NCBI GenBank assembly: GCA_035277525.1
Contig: DATEKH010000192.1
Location: forward strand, 1-22,533
DNA: 22,533 bases
Reading direction: 5' to 3'
DNA from: CAIKMD01 sp035277525
Lineage (GTDB): Bacteria > Pseudomonadota > Alphaproteobacteria > ATCC43930 > CGMCC-115725
The position numbers and the translations under genes were made by a program. A model generated the notes under the pieces. The model searched no databases and was not told where the DNA came from. It saw only the letters and a list, made by a program, of their open reading frames with translations. Positions 7,431 through 15,118 of this stretch are shown in pieces (the stretch's first letter is position 1; each line of letters opens with the position of its first letter).

Positions 7431-8453
7431 ATGAAAGCGGTCTTGCGCGCGCTCACCGCGTTGTTCGTCATAGGCGGCCTCGCCGCCATCGCTGCGCCAA
7501 GCCGCGCCACCGAGCACGTCAAGATCGGCGTCGTGCGATCGATGGGCGGCGCGCCGCTTTACGTCGCGAAAGATATGGGCTTCTACGACGCCGAAGGCTT
7601 GGACGCCGAGCTCGTCTGGTTCGATGCGGCGCAGCCGATCGCCGTCGCGGCCGCATCGGGCGACATCGATTTCGGCTCGACCGGCATGACCGCAGCGTTT
7701 TTCAACCTCGCGAGCCAGGGCACGCTCAAGATCATCGGCGCCGGCACCTGGGAGCACAAAGGCTTCCAAAGCATCGGCTTCATGGTCTCGAACCAGGCTT
7801 ATGCCAATGGCGTCCACTCGCTCAAGGACATGGCCGGCCATTCCGTCGGCCTGACGCAAGTCGGCACGCCGCTGCATTACAACATCGCGCTGGCACTCCA
7901 GAAAAACGGCGTCGATTTGAAGACCGTGCGCATCGTGCCGCTGCAATCGAATCCGAATGTCGGATCGGCGATCAAAGGCGGCCAGGTGGACGCGGCGGTA
8001 CAGACATCGGCCAACATCTATCCGCTGGTCGCGCGTGGCGATGCCAAGCTGCTCGGCTGGGCGAGCGACGTGATCGAAGGACAAAGCGAGGCCACCTTCG
8101 CCAACGCGAAATTCGTCAATGATCATCCCGACACCGTGAAGCGCTTCCTCGCCGCTTTCCGCAAAGCGGAATCGACTTGGGACGCGGCCTTCATCGATGA
8201 AAGCGGCAAGCGCGCCGATCAGCCCTCGGCAAAGCAAATGATGGCGATCGCGTCGAAGCATCTCGGCGCCCCGCCTGACGTCCTGGCGCGCGGCATTCCC
8301 TATTACGATCCGCAGGCGCGGGTCGCGTTAGCGGATGTCCAGCGCGCCATCGACTGGTATCTCAGCCAAGGCATGATCAAGGAGCGGCTGAAGGCTGAAG
8401 CCCTCGTCGACACGCGCTTCGCGATCATCGCCCAGCCCGCTGCGACGCAATGA
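7431..8453 (+). CDS. ABC substrate-binding protein, SsuA/NMT1-like, tandem copy 1
   Basis: This 340-residue periplasmic binding protein has an N-terminal signal peptide (about residues 1-27, ending near SRA) and an AGGAGAGGAAG ribosome site before the ATG. The mature part opens HVKIGVVRSMGGAPLYVAKDMGFY, the usual NMT1/SsuA opening strand and helix, and continues with AQPIAVAAASGDIDFGSTGMTAAF, typical of type 2 binding proteins. It is closely similar along its whole length to the next gene, with identical length, indicating tandem duplication. No ABC ATPase or permease accompanies it; the nearest is at 419-2010. The ligand is unknown. It may share a transcript with the DctP gene 42 bases upstream. 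Confidence 0.9.
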   Translation: MKAVLRALTALFVIGGLAAIAAPSRATEHVKIGVVRSMGGAPLYVAKDMGFYDAEGLDAELVWFDAAQPIAVAAASGDIDFGSTGMTAAFFNLASQGTLKIIGAGTWEHKGFQSIGFMVSNQAYANGVHSLKDMAGHSVGLTQVGTPLHYNIALALQKNGVDLKTVRIVPLQSNPNVGSAIKGGQVDAAVQTSANIYPLVARGDAKLLGWASDVIEGQSEATFANAKFVNDHPDTVKRFLAAFRKAESTWDAAFIDESGKRADQPSAKQMMAIASKHLGAPPDVLARGIPYYDPQARVALADVQRAIDWYLSQGMIKERLKAEALVDTRFAIIAQPAATQ

Positions 8454-9472
8454 TGGCGCGCCTCGGAGCGCGCGCTCGTCTGGGCGCGGCGCTGGCGGCG
8501 GGAATGCTCGTCGGCTCGGGTGCGGCGGCAGAGGCCGCTACGCATATCAAGGTGTGCACCGTCCACTCGATGGGCGGCGGGCCGAGCTTCATCGCCAAGG
8601 AGAAAGGCTTCTTCGCACGCGAGGGGCTCGATGCCCAGATCGTGACCTTCACCTCGGCGCAGCCGATCGCGCTCGCGGTCGCCTCGGGCGATTGCGATTT
8701 CGCGGCGACGGCCATGACCGCGGCGTTCTTCAACCTCGCCGGTCAGGGCACGCTCAAGATCATTGGCGCCGGCACCTGGGAGCGCAGGGGCTTTCAGAGC
8801 GTCGGCATGTTGGTCTCGAACCAGGCTTATGCGAAGGGGTTGCATTCCTTCAAGGATCTCGGCGGCCATTCTGTCGCAATCACCCAGCTCGGCACGCCGC
8901 TCCAGCATTTCGTGCTCGAGATCGCCGAGGTTTATCATATCCCCGAGAACAGCCTGAAATTCCTGCCGCTGCAATCGAACGGCGTCGTCGCCTCGGCGAT
9001 TGCCGGCGGCCAGGCTGACACCGCGGTCCAGACCCTGGCGCCGATCTCGGCGATCGTCGCCAAGGGCGATGCGCGCCTCCTCGGCTGGATCACCGACGTG
9101 CTGCCGCCGCATCAGGGCGAAGCGGTCTTCACCGCGACCAAGACCGCGAATGAACGGGCCAAGGAGGCGAAAGGCTTCATGGCGGCGCTGCGCGCGGGCG
9201 AGGCCTATTTCCACGATGCTTTCGTCGGCCCGGATGGTCAGCGTCATGACGGGCCGCATGCCGCGGAGATCATCGCTATCACGGCGAAGTACCTGCAGCA
9301 ATCCGAGGAGACGCTCCGCCTCGGCGTTCCGTACTACGATCCGGAAGCCCGAATTTCGTCGCCGGATATCGAGCGGCTGAGCGAGTGGTACGCATCGCAG
9401 CACATGCTGAAAGCCCCGGTCCACGCCAAGGACATCATCGATCGGCGCTACGCGATCGAGATGCCGAAATGA
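8450..9472 (+). CDS. ABC substrate-binding protein, SsuA/NMT1-like, tandem copy 2
   Basis: This 340-residue paralogue starts inside the stop codon of copy 1 (ATGA overlap, with a second in-frame ATG immediately after), so translation is probably coupled. A signal peptide covers about residues 1-30, ending in the Ala-rich EAA region. Blocks shared with copy 1 include MTAAFFNLA, QGTLKIIGAGTWE, VSNQAYA, PYYDP and the closing DxRxAI segment. By eye about half of all positions agree, with the strongest conservation in the first lobe. Differences cluster in the region after GTPL and in the loop before VPYYDPEA, which could alter ligand preference. No permease or ATPase follows. Confidence 0.9.
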   Translation: MMARLGARARLGAALAAGMLVGSGAAAEAATHIKVCTVHSMGGGPSFIAKEKGFFAREGLDAQIVTFTSAQPIALAVASGDCDFAATAMTAAFFNLAGQGTLKIIGAGTWERRGFQSVGMLVSNQAYAKGLHSFKDLGGHSVAITQLGTPLQHFVLEIAEVYHIPENSLKFLPLQSNGVVASAIAGGQADTAVQTLAPISAIVAKGDARLLGWITDVLPPHQGEAVFTATKTANERAKEAKGFMAALRAGEAYFHDAFVGPDGQRHDGPHAAEIIAITAKYLQQSEETLRLGVPYYDPEARISSPDIERLSEWYASQHMLKAPVHAKDIIDRRYAIEMPK

Positions 9473-9609
9473 CGGCGTTGTAGGCGGCCGAGGGCCAAAC
9501 CGGTCGCATGCGATTTGTCCGCTCGCAGGATCGACGAGATCGTCTTGGTGTTTGCTAGAATGGCGCGGCCGCTTTCGCAACGAGCCGGTTGGAACACAGA
9601 GTCGTAACG

Positions 9610-10782
9610 ATGCGCACCCAGATTGCCATTATCGGCGCGGGACCCGCCGGTCTTGTGCTTGCCCACCTGCTGCATCAGGAGGGCATCGCCTCGGTCGTGC
9701 TCGAGAACAGGAGCAGGCAATACATCGAGCAGCGGTTGCGCGCCGGCCTGCTCGAACAGGAGAGCGCCGACCTGTTGATCTCGACCGGCGTGGGCGAGCG
9801 CCTCCTGCGCGAGCGCATGCTGCACAAAGGCCTCTACATCAAATTCAACGCCGAATTGCACCGGATCGATTTCGACGACCTCGTTCGCAAGTCTGTCATG
9901 ATCTATGCGCAACAGGAGATCGTAAAGGATCTCGTTGCCGCGCGGCTTGGCTATCAGGAGCCGATATTCTTCGAGGTCGATGACGTGGTTCTGGAAGGAT
10001 TGGAGGATAATCCGAAAGTCAGCTTCACGCATGAAGGCCAACGGCAAATTCTCGAATGCGACTTTGTCGCCGGCTGCGACGGGTTTTACGGCGTGAGCCG
10101 CCGCAGCATCCCCAAAGACAAGATCACGCTGTTCGAGCGCGACTACCCCTTCGCATGGCTGGGCATCCTCGCCGAAGCACCGCCGACCGAAGACGAGCTC
10201 GTCTACACCCATCACGAACGCGGCTTCGCGCTTCTGACGATGCGATCGCCGAAGCTAAGCCGGCTCTATTTCCAATGTCACCGCAACGACGATATCAAGA
10301 ATTGGCCCGACGATCGCATTTGGGAGGAGTTTCGGCTTCGGACGGCGGGCGACGGGCGCAAGCTCTCGGAAGGTCCCATCCTTCAAAGAGGGATCACCGA
10401 TATGCGAAGCTTCGTCGCCGAGCCGATGCAATACGGCAAGCTCTTTCTGGCCGGCGACGCGGCGCACATCGTTCCCCCGACCGGCGGCAAAGGCATGAAC
10501 CTCGCCATCGCCGATGTGCGCGTGCTGAGCCGTGCGATGACGGGTTTCTACAAGGCGGGCCGCAGCGATTTATTGGAAGCCTATTCGCGCATTTGTCTGC
10601 GGCGCATCTGGAAAGTGCAGCGGTTTTCGTGGTGGGTGACGCAGCTTCTTCATCGCTTTGACGACGACAACGCCTTCGATCTTCGGCGGCAGCTCGCGGA
10701 GATCGATTACGTCACGAGCTCGCGCGCCGGCTCGATGACCTGGGCGGAAAATTACGTCGGCCTGCCGATGGAGTGGGATTGA
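9610..10782 (+). CDS. pobA: 4-Hydroxybenzoate 3-monooxygenase (PobA type)
   Basis: This 390-residue group A flavoprotein is predicted to convert 4-hydroxybenzoate, NAD(P)H and O2 to protocatechuate. The FAD-binding Rossmann motif GAGPAG is at residues 9-14, Glu32 closes it, and Arg42/Arg44 are in place. DGFYGVSRRSIP, LFLAGDAAHIVPPTGGKGMN and the terminal AENYVGLP match PobA along the whole length. Substrate contacts known from the Pseudomonas enzyme are kept as Tyr199, Arg212, Arg218 and Tyr220, but the Ser212 equivalent is Thr210 and Arg33 is Asn33. The ATG at 9610 is chosen because the Rossmann strand begins at once; a TTG at 9589 would add seven residues. It converges with the decarboxylase-like gene. 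Aromatic specificity is likely but not proven. Confidence 0.88.
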   Translation: MRTQIAIIGAGPAGLVLAHLLHQEGIASVVLENRSRQYIEQRLRAGLLEQESADLLISTGVGERLLRERMLHKGLYIKFNAELHRIDFDDLVRKSVMIYAQQEIVKDLVAARLGYQEPIFFEVDDVVLEGLEDNPKVSFTHEGQRQILECDFVAGCDGFYGVSRRSIPKDKITLFERDYPFAWLGILAEAPPTEDELVYTHHERGFALLTMRSPKLSRLYFQCHRNDDIKNWPDDRIWEEFRLRTAGDGRKLSEGPILQRGITDMRSFVAEPMQYGKLFLAGDAAHIVPPTGGKGMNLAIADVRVLSRAMTGFYKAGRSDLLEAYSRICLRRIWKVQRFSWWVTQLLHRFDDDNAFDLRRQLAEIDYVTSSRAGSMTWAENYVGLPMEWD

Positions 10783-10794
10783 GGACGAACCATA

Positions 10795-10809
10795 GGCCGC
10801 CACGCGGCC
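10795..10809. terminator. Short hairpin between convergent genes
   Basis: GGCCGC and GCGGCC form a perfect 6-bp stem around the loop CAC, 12 bases after the pobA stop and 7 bases before the stop of the opposing gene. The placement suits a bidirectional terminator, but no T-run follows on either strand, so this is weak. Confidence 0.35.
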
Positions 10810-10816
10810 CGTCGTG

Positions 10817-11842
10817 CTATAGCTCCAGCGTCGATTCGTCGAAATACTCATCGAGGGTGAAAGGCCGGCCGCGGTCGATGTAACCGTCCTTCCAGCACAG
10901 CTCGAGCATGCGCGAGACCGCCGCCCGGTTCCCGCCCTTGAGCCCGGCCGGCAGAAACTCCGCTCCCACCGCGGCGGCAAGTTCGGCGGGGGTGATCTCG
11001 TAGCTCGCCGGATGCAGGTTCGATAGCTCCGACGGCAGCTTGGCCGCCGCGAGGAAGGCGCGGGTGAGGCGCGCGGGCACGCTCGGATCCTTGTCCACAA
11101 TCTCGGATTTGACGATCACGCAATGGATCGGCTGTGGCCAGCCGATCTCCTTGGTGTAGGCGATCGCGGCGCCCTTGCGATCGCCGAACAGCCAGCGCAC
11201 GCGCGGGTGCGCCGCGAGCTGGTTGATCGATATCGTCGAGCGGTCGCCCGGATGGCTCCCGGTCGCGTTCTCAGGCCGGCCGAAATACCGCGTCACGGCG
11301 TCGAGCTCGCCCGCGATCAGCATGTCGCAGAGGCGCTTCTCTTTGGGAATGATGTCGACCTTGACGCCGGCAGGCGGGGTGTAACCGAGCGGGCGGTAAT
11401 GCGAGTAGTCGGCCGAGCGCTCTTCGAACCAGTGGATGTCCTCGCGCGCAACGCCGTATTTCCGCTCGAAGGCGTCGCGGATCCAGGCGATGGCGGTGAC
11501 GGGGTATTCCGGCACGCCAACGCGCTTGCCCTTCAAATCTTCCGGTTTCTCGATTCCGGCGTCGCGGCGCACCAGGGTCTCGGTGTGGCAACCGAACACC
11601 CAGCCGGGGAATACCGGCAGCGCGGTCCAGCGCTTGCCGCGCTGCTTGCCCCAGATCGTGCCGGTCAAGGACAGCTCGGCCACGTCGATGTCGTTCTTGG
11701 TCGGGATGCGCCAGAACAGCTCGTCGATCTTGAGACGCGAGGTCTTGAGCGCGATGCCCTCGGGCTTGATCCTACCGTCGAAGATCGGCTGGAACTTGCC
11801 CGGATGGCCGCCGAAGACGAGATTGAGGCTGAGATCGGCCAT
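10817..11842 (-). CDS. 4,5-Dihydroxyphthalate decarboxylase-like protein (Pht5 family, periplasmic-binding-protein fold)
   Basis: The 341-residue protein has no signal peptide, so it is probably cytoplasmic despite its type 2 binding-protein fold. Segments shared with the 4,5-dihydroxyphthalate decarboxylase family are DGRIKPEGI near residue 22, IDVAELSLTG, ALPVFPGWVF, AGIEKPEDLKGKRVGVPEY, VTAIAWIRD, MLIAGELDAV and HCVIVKSEIVDKDPS. Pht5 removes one carboxylate from 4,5-dihydroxyphthalate to give protocatechuate; whether this copy uses that substrate is unknown. It lies 33 bases downstream of the MFS gene, probably in the same transcript, so the carrier may import its substrate or a precursor. 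The alternative reading is a substrate-binding protein that has lost its signal. Family membership is firm, reaction uncertain. Confidence 0.78.
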   Translation of the reverse strand: MADLSLNLVFGGHPGKFQPIFDGRIKPEGIALKTSRLKIDELFWRIPTKNDIDVAELSLTGTIWGKQRGKRWTALPVFPGWVFGCHTETLVRRDAGIEKPEDLKGKRVGVPEYPVTAIAWIRDAFERKYGVAREDIHWFEERSADYSHYRPLGYTPPAGVKVDIIPKEKRLCDMLIAGELDAVTRYFGRPENATGSHPGDRSTISINQLAAHPRVRWLFGDRKGAAIAYTKEIGWPQPIHCVIVKSEIVDKDPSVPARLTRAFLAAAKLPSELSNLHPASYEITPAELAAAVGAEFLPAGLKGGNRAAVSRMLELCWKDGYIDRGRPFTLDEYFDESTLEL

Positions 11843-11875
11843 TGGCTGCGGCTCGCGGAGAGCTGGCGTTCCGCG

Positions 11876-13129
11876 CTACTCGGCGGGCGCGTCCGCCATC
11901 GCTGGCGTGCGCGGGCTCTCGCGCACGCCAAAGCGGTAGGGACCGAGCGCGAGCAGGAGTGCGCACATCGCCAGGATAAAGCCGATGTTCACCATCATCA
12001 TCGGCACGTAGCTGCCGAACTTGTCGTGCGAGAGGCCCATGAGGAACGGCCCCAATCCGACGCCCAGGCTGAACAGCGTGAACATCGTCGCGTAGATCGC
12101 ACCGAAGCAGCGCAGCCCGAAATACCGGCTGACGAGGAAGGCCATGAGGTCCACCTCACCGCCGATGCCCGCGCCGCAGAGGATGACGCCGATGAACGGC
12201 AAATAGCCGGCCGCCAATAACGCGATCCCGATCCCGGACCCGGCGAAGAAGAACACCGCGACATAGGGACCGTGAATCTTGTCGAGGCAATAACCCGAGA
12301 GAATTCGTCCCGCCGTCAAGGCGATGCCCGAGGCCGAGAGAGCGCCGACGGCGACGGGGAGCGGCATGCCGCGATCGGTAAGCATCGCGACGACCTGCGT
12401 TATTGTGCCGTTGATCGCGACCGGTGCGAGGAAGAATGTGAGCGTCATGGCGGCGAAGCGCCAGTCTTTGAGCACTGCCTCGCTCCAAAGATAACCGGGC
12501 ACCGAGGTATCGTTCTTGGGACGTGCACGCTCTGGCGGGATCGGCGGCTCGCGCTCGAACAGGAAAACCGGAATGAGCGCGAACACCAAGATCGCGGCGC
12601 CCATGCCGATAAAGCCGGCGCGCCAGCCGTAATGCACGATCAGATAATTATCGAAGGGTGGAACGATGGCGACCCCCAAGCCGACGCCGGCGATGGCGAT
12701 GCCGAGGGCGAGCCCGCGGTCCTTGTCGAACCAGGCGGCGACGGCCTTGGTATAAGCGATCGGCGACTGGCCTGCGCCGAAGAGGTGCTGAAACGAGAAC
12801 AGCAGCACCATGGCGTAAAAAGGCGGCCGCAGGAAAGCGAGGCACATGGTGCTGATTGCGTAGCCGGCGATCGTCAGCATATGCACGAGGCGCAGACCGT
12901 AGCGGTCGAGCGCCTTGCCGAAGAGCGGCATGGTGACGATAACGAAGACGACCGAGCCGACCAGCGGCGCTCCCAGGAATTCCCCGCGCGAGATGCCGAG
13001 ATCCTGGGTGATCGGCACGATGAAGACGGCGAGCGCAAAGCTCTGCACGACACCGGTATTGAGGGTAAGCGCTACCAGCGCCGCGGCCACCATCCACCAC
13101 TTGCTGCGAAAGACACCGGTTTGAAGCAT
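11876..13129 (-). CDS. MFS transporter, OFA/monocarboxylate-carrier-like
   Basis: The 417-residue membrane carrier has twelve predicted helices. The first half has helices between ~12 and ~190, the cytoplasmic loop (EREPPIPPERARPKND) falls near residues 190-215, and six more helices follow. The loop motif GKALDRYGLRLVHM and the charged WFDKDRGLALGIAIAGVGLG region are typical of OFA/MCT-type carriers for organic anions. I chose the ATG at 13127-13129 because GGGAGGGAG lies 8 bases upstream; an in-frame ATG 57 bases earlier has no ribosome site. It precedes the decarboxylase-like gene and is divergent from the MarR gene, which suggests substrate-responsive control. An aromatic or carboxylic acid substrate is inferred from context. 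Confidence 0.88.
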   Translation of the reverse strand: MLQTGVFRSKWWMVAAALVALTLNTGVVQSFALAVFIVPITQDLGISRGEFLGAPLVGSVVFVIVTMPLFGKALDRYGLRLVHMLTIAGYAISTMCLAFLRPPFYAMVLLFSFQHLFGAGQSPIAYTKAVAAWFDKDRGLALGIAIAGVGLGVAIVPPFDNYLIVHYGWRAGFIGMGAAILVFALIPVFLFEREPPIPPERARPKNDTSVPGYLWSEAVLKDWRFAAMTLTFFLAPVAINGTITQVVAMLTDRGMPLPVAVGALSASGIALTAGRILSGYCLDKIHGPYVAVFFFAGSGIGIALLAAGYLPFIGVILCGAGIGGEVDLMAFLVSRYFGLRCFGAIYATMFTLFSLGVGLGPFLMGLSHDKFGSYVPMMMVNIGFILAMCALLLALGPYRFGVRESPRTPAMADAPAE

Positions 13130-13250
13130 CGATCGGCTCCCTCCCCTGTGGCTCGCCGTGTCGGTTCCCCGCACGATCTTTGTCATTTTTCACGGAGCCG
13201 AACCGGACCACCCGGAAAGGAGACCCGCGCGCACTCGCTGGCAGATTATT

Positions 13251-13342
13251 GCAACTCGATGTCTGTCGCAACATGATGTCCATGACCCAGGACGCGAAGC
13301 CCTGCCGCCCGTTGAAACTCCGACACGCTCGTTGCATGTTGC
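13251..13342. promoter_or_regulatory. Candidate operator region between MFS and MarR genes
   Basis: The divergent intergenic region holds a near direct repeat, GCAACTCGATGTC (from 13251) and GCAACATGATGTC (from 13268), spaced 17 bases. An inverted copy CATGTTGC lies at 13335-13342, just before the MarR start. Repeats in a MarR-flanked divergent promoter suggest regulator binding. No tested motif is known, so this is a pattern-based suggestion. Confidence 0.3.
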
Positions 13343-13364
13343 GGTGCCTAGGAAACAAGAATCG

Positions 13365-13871
13365 ATGTCACGTTCGGAATCCCTCGACGAAGTTTTGACC
13401 TACCGGATCAGCATGCTGGAGTTGTTGCTGAGCCGGGCCGTTGGCGCGGTCTATTCGGACCATTTCGGCCTCAATACCCATGAATGGCGCGTGCTCGCCG
13501 CCATCTCCGTTTGGGGCCCGATCGAAGCGGTTCAGGTATCGCGCTGGGCCACCGTGGACAAAGCCGCCGTATCGCGTGCCGTGCGCGGGCTCCTCCGCAA
13601 AGACCTTGTTGAGCGCAGCCTTCATGAACGGGATGGGCGCAAAATCACGCTGGAGCTGACCCCGGAGGGGCGACGCACCGTCAAAGCGGTCGTGCAGCGG
13701 ATCGGCGCCATTCAGGACCGCCTCTTCAAGGGTTATGACCGCCAGAAAGCGCGCGAGTTTTTCGCCATGTTGCGCAACCTCGAGGGCCGCTTGCGCGAGA
13801 TGCAGGAAGAGCCGGCTCGGCGAAGGAACGAGCGGATCAGCTCCACAAAGCCGCATTCGGCACGCGCGTAA
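13365..13871 (+). CDS. MarR family transcriptional regulator
   Basis: This 168-residue DNA-binding protein has an N-terminal dimerisation helix (LTYRISMLELLLSRAVGAVY), the WRVLAAISVWGPIEAVQVSRW lead-in, and a recognition helix around DKAAVSRAVRGLLRKDLVER (65-84). The beta-wing ERDGRKITLELTPEGR follows at ~88-103. These are the defining MarR blocks. The start at 13365 leaves a normal-length N terminus; a longer open frame upstream reads through the intergenic repeats and has no family similarity. It is divergent from the MFS-decarboxylase pair and upstream of the LLM-monooxygenase pair, so it is the natural candidate to control both. The ligand is probably an aromatic acid, by analogy only. 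Confidence 0.9.
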   Translation: MSRSESLDEVLTYRISMLELLLSRAVGAVYSDHFGLNTHEWRVLAAISVWGPIEAVQVSRWATVDKAAVSRAVRGLLRKDLVERSLHERDGRKITLELTPEGRRTVKAVVQRIGAIQDRLFKGYDRQKAREFFAMLRNLEGRLREMQEEPARRRNERISSTKPHSARA

Positions 13872-13972
13872 CCTGGTGTGCCCGCAGCCGCGCCAGCACT
13901 TCGCAGCCGAACCGGCGAATTTGGGACTCTGCCGCTTTGCTTCCCGCCACCTTGGGCCGCGTTGCCGTTATA

Positions 13973-13988
13973 TTGTTGATCATAACAA
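13973..13988. promoter_or_regulatory. Candidate operator upstream of the LLM oxidoreductase gene
   Basis: TTGTT and AACAA form a perfect 5-bp inverted repeat around GATCAT, in an AT-rich island 45-60 bases before the LLM gene. A TTGACT hexamer at 13993-13998 may be a -35 element, but no good -10 follows at 17 bases. This is compatible with a MarR-type site. Confidence 0.28.
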
Positions 13989-14032
13989 CGATTTGACTGT
14001 AACAATTAGGCAAGGGTCATTGAGGGTGTCCG

Positions 14033-15049
14033 ATGAGAATCGGAGTTTTCGATCACTTCGATAGCGACGGCGGTGCGCTTGGCGCGCAATACGAGTGGCG
14101 CCTCAAGCTCATCGAGGCGTATGACCGGTGCGGCATCGACATCTACCATCTCGCCGAGCACCATTCGACTGCGCTCGGCCTGGCGCCAAGCCCCAGCGTC
14201 TTCCTCTCGGCGGTGGCGCAACGGACGAAGCGGTTACGCTTTGGACCGTTGGTCTATACCCTGCCGCTTCATCACCCGCTGCGCGTGCTCGAAGAGATCT
14301 GCATGCTCGATCACATGAGCGGCGGACGCCTCGAAGTCGGAATCGGCCGCGGGATCTCTCCGTTCGAGAGCGCCTACTATGGCGTCGATCCGAAGCAGTC
14401 GCGCGAAAGATACGTCGAAGCATTCGACATCCTGACCAAGGCATTTGCAGGCGGCTCGCTCGACTACGACGGAAAATTCTATCGCTTCAAGGGAACGCCG
14501 ATTGTGGTCACGCCGCTGCAGCGTCCCCATCCGCCATTCTGGTATGGGGTGGCCGGGCCCGAGAGCGTCGACTGGCCGGCCCGACATCGGATGAACATCG
14601 GTACCAATGCTGTGACCGCCGTCGTGCGAGAGATCGCCGACCGCTATCGCGCGCAATGGCGCGCGGCCGGCCGCGACCCCGGCGTGCTGCCCTTGATCGG
14701 CATGGGGCGCCACATCGTGATCGCCGACAGCGACGATGCCGCGGTTGCGATTGCCCGGCGTGCATACGCGCAATGGCACATGCGCTTTGTGCATCTTTGG
14801 CGCCTCAACGGCGTCCAGCCGATCGCGGCGGCCTATCCGGATACGATCGAACGGTCGATCGAGCTCGGAATGAGCTTCGTCGGTTCGCCTTCGACAGTCC
14901 GCACGAAATTGAACGCCGCCGTAAAAGAGGCCGGGGTCAATTATCTCATGCTGCGGTTTGCATTTGGCGATATCACGCTCGCCGAGGCGCTGCGCTCGCT
15001 CGAGCGCTTCACGACGGAGGTACGTCCCAGCCTTGTCGCACAAGGATAG
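14033..15049 (+). CDS. LLM class flavin-dependent oxidoreductase (bacterial luciferase-like)
   Basis: The 338-residue protein has the luciferase-like TIM-barrel opening (MRIGVFDHFD), followed by YEWRLKLIEAYDRCGIDIYHLAEHH, LGLAPSPSVFLSAVAQRT and LRFGPLVYTLPLHHPLRVLEEICMLD, then the flavin-binding GRLEVGIGRGISPFE segment. Family members are monooxygenases or oxidoreductases that use reduced FMN or F420. The absence of a flavin reductase nearby means the flavin donor is encoded elsewhere. It is 69 bases upstream of the acyl-CoA-dehydrogenase-fold monooxygenase on the same strand, probably one transcript. The substrate cannot be deduced; an aromatic or heteroaromatic intermediate is plausible from the setting. 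Confidence 0.88.
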   Translation: MRIGVFDHFDSDGGALGAQYEWRLKLIEAYDRCGIDIYHLAEHHSTALGLAPSPSVFLSAVAQRTKRLRFGPLVYTLPLHHPLRVLEEICMLDHMSGGRLEVGIGRGISPFESAYYGVDPKQSRERYVEAFDILTKAFAGGSLDYDGKFYRFKGTPIVVTPLQRPHPPFWYGVAGPESVDWPARHRMNIGTNAVTAVVREIADRYRAQWRAAGRDPGVLPLIGMGRHIVIADSDDAAVAIARRAYAQWHMRFVHLWRLNGVQPIAAAYPDTIERSIELGMSFVGSPSTVRTKLNAAVKEAGVNYLMLRFAFGDITLAEALRSLERFTTEVRPSLVAQG

Positions 15050-15118
15050 CGATGCTCTAAGCGAGGCGAGGATCCATGCGCCTCGATTGGGCCGAGCGCA
15101 GGAATGGAAGGATAAGCC

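Noticed and set aside
6771..9580. Two long minus-strand ORFs opposite the DctP and tandem binding-protein genes (up to 496 residues)
   Set aside because: Their sequences are Arg/Asp/His-rich low-information translations without family features. The plus-strand proteins have signal peptides and conserved blocks.
11123..13276. Plus-strand ORFs of 365 and 334 residues opposite the decarboxylase-like and MFS genes
   Set aside because: They are antisense shadows; the minus-strand proteins show family motifs and membrane helices.
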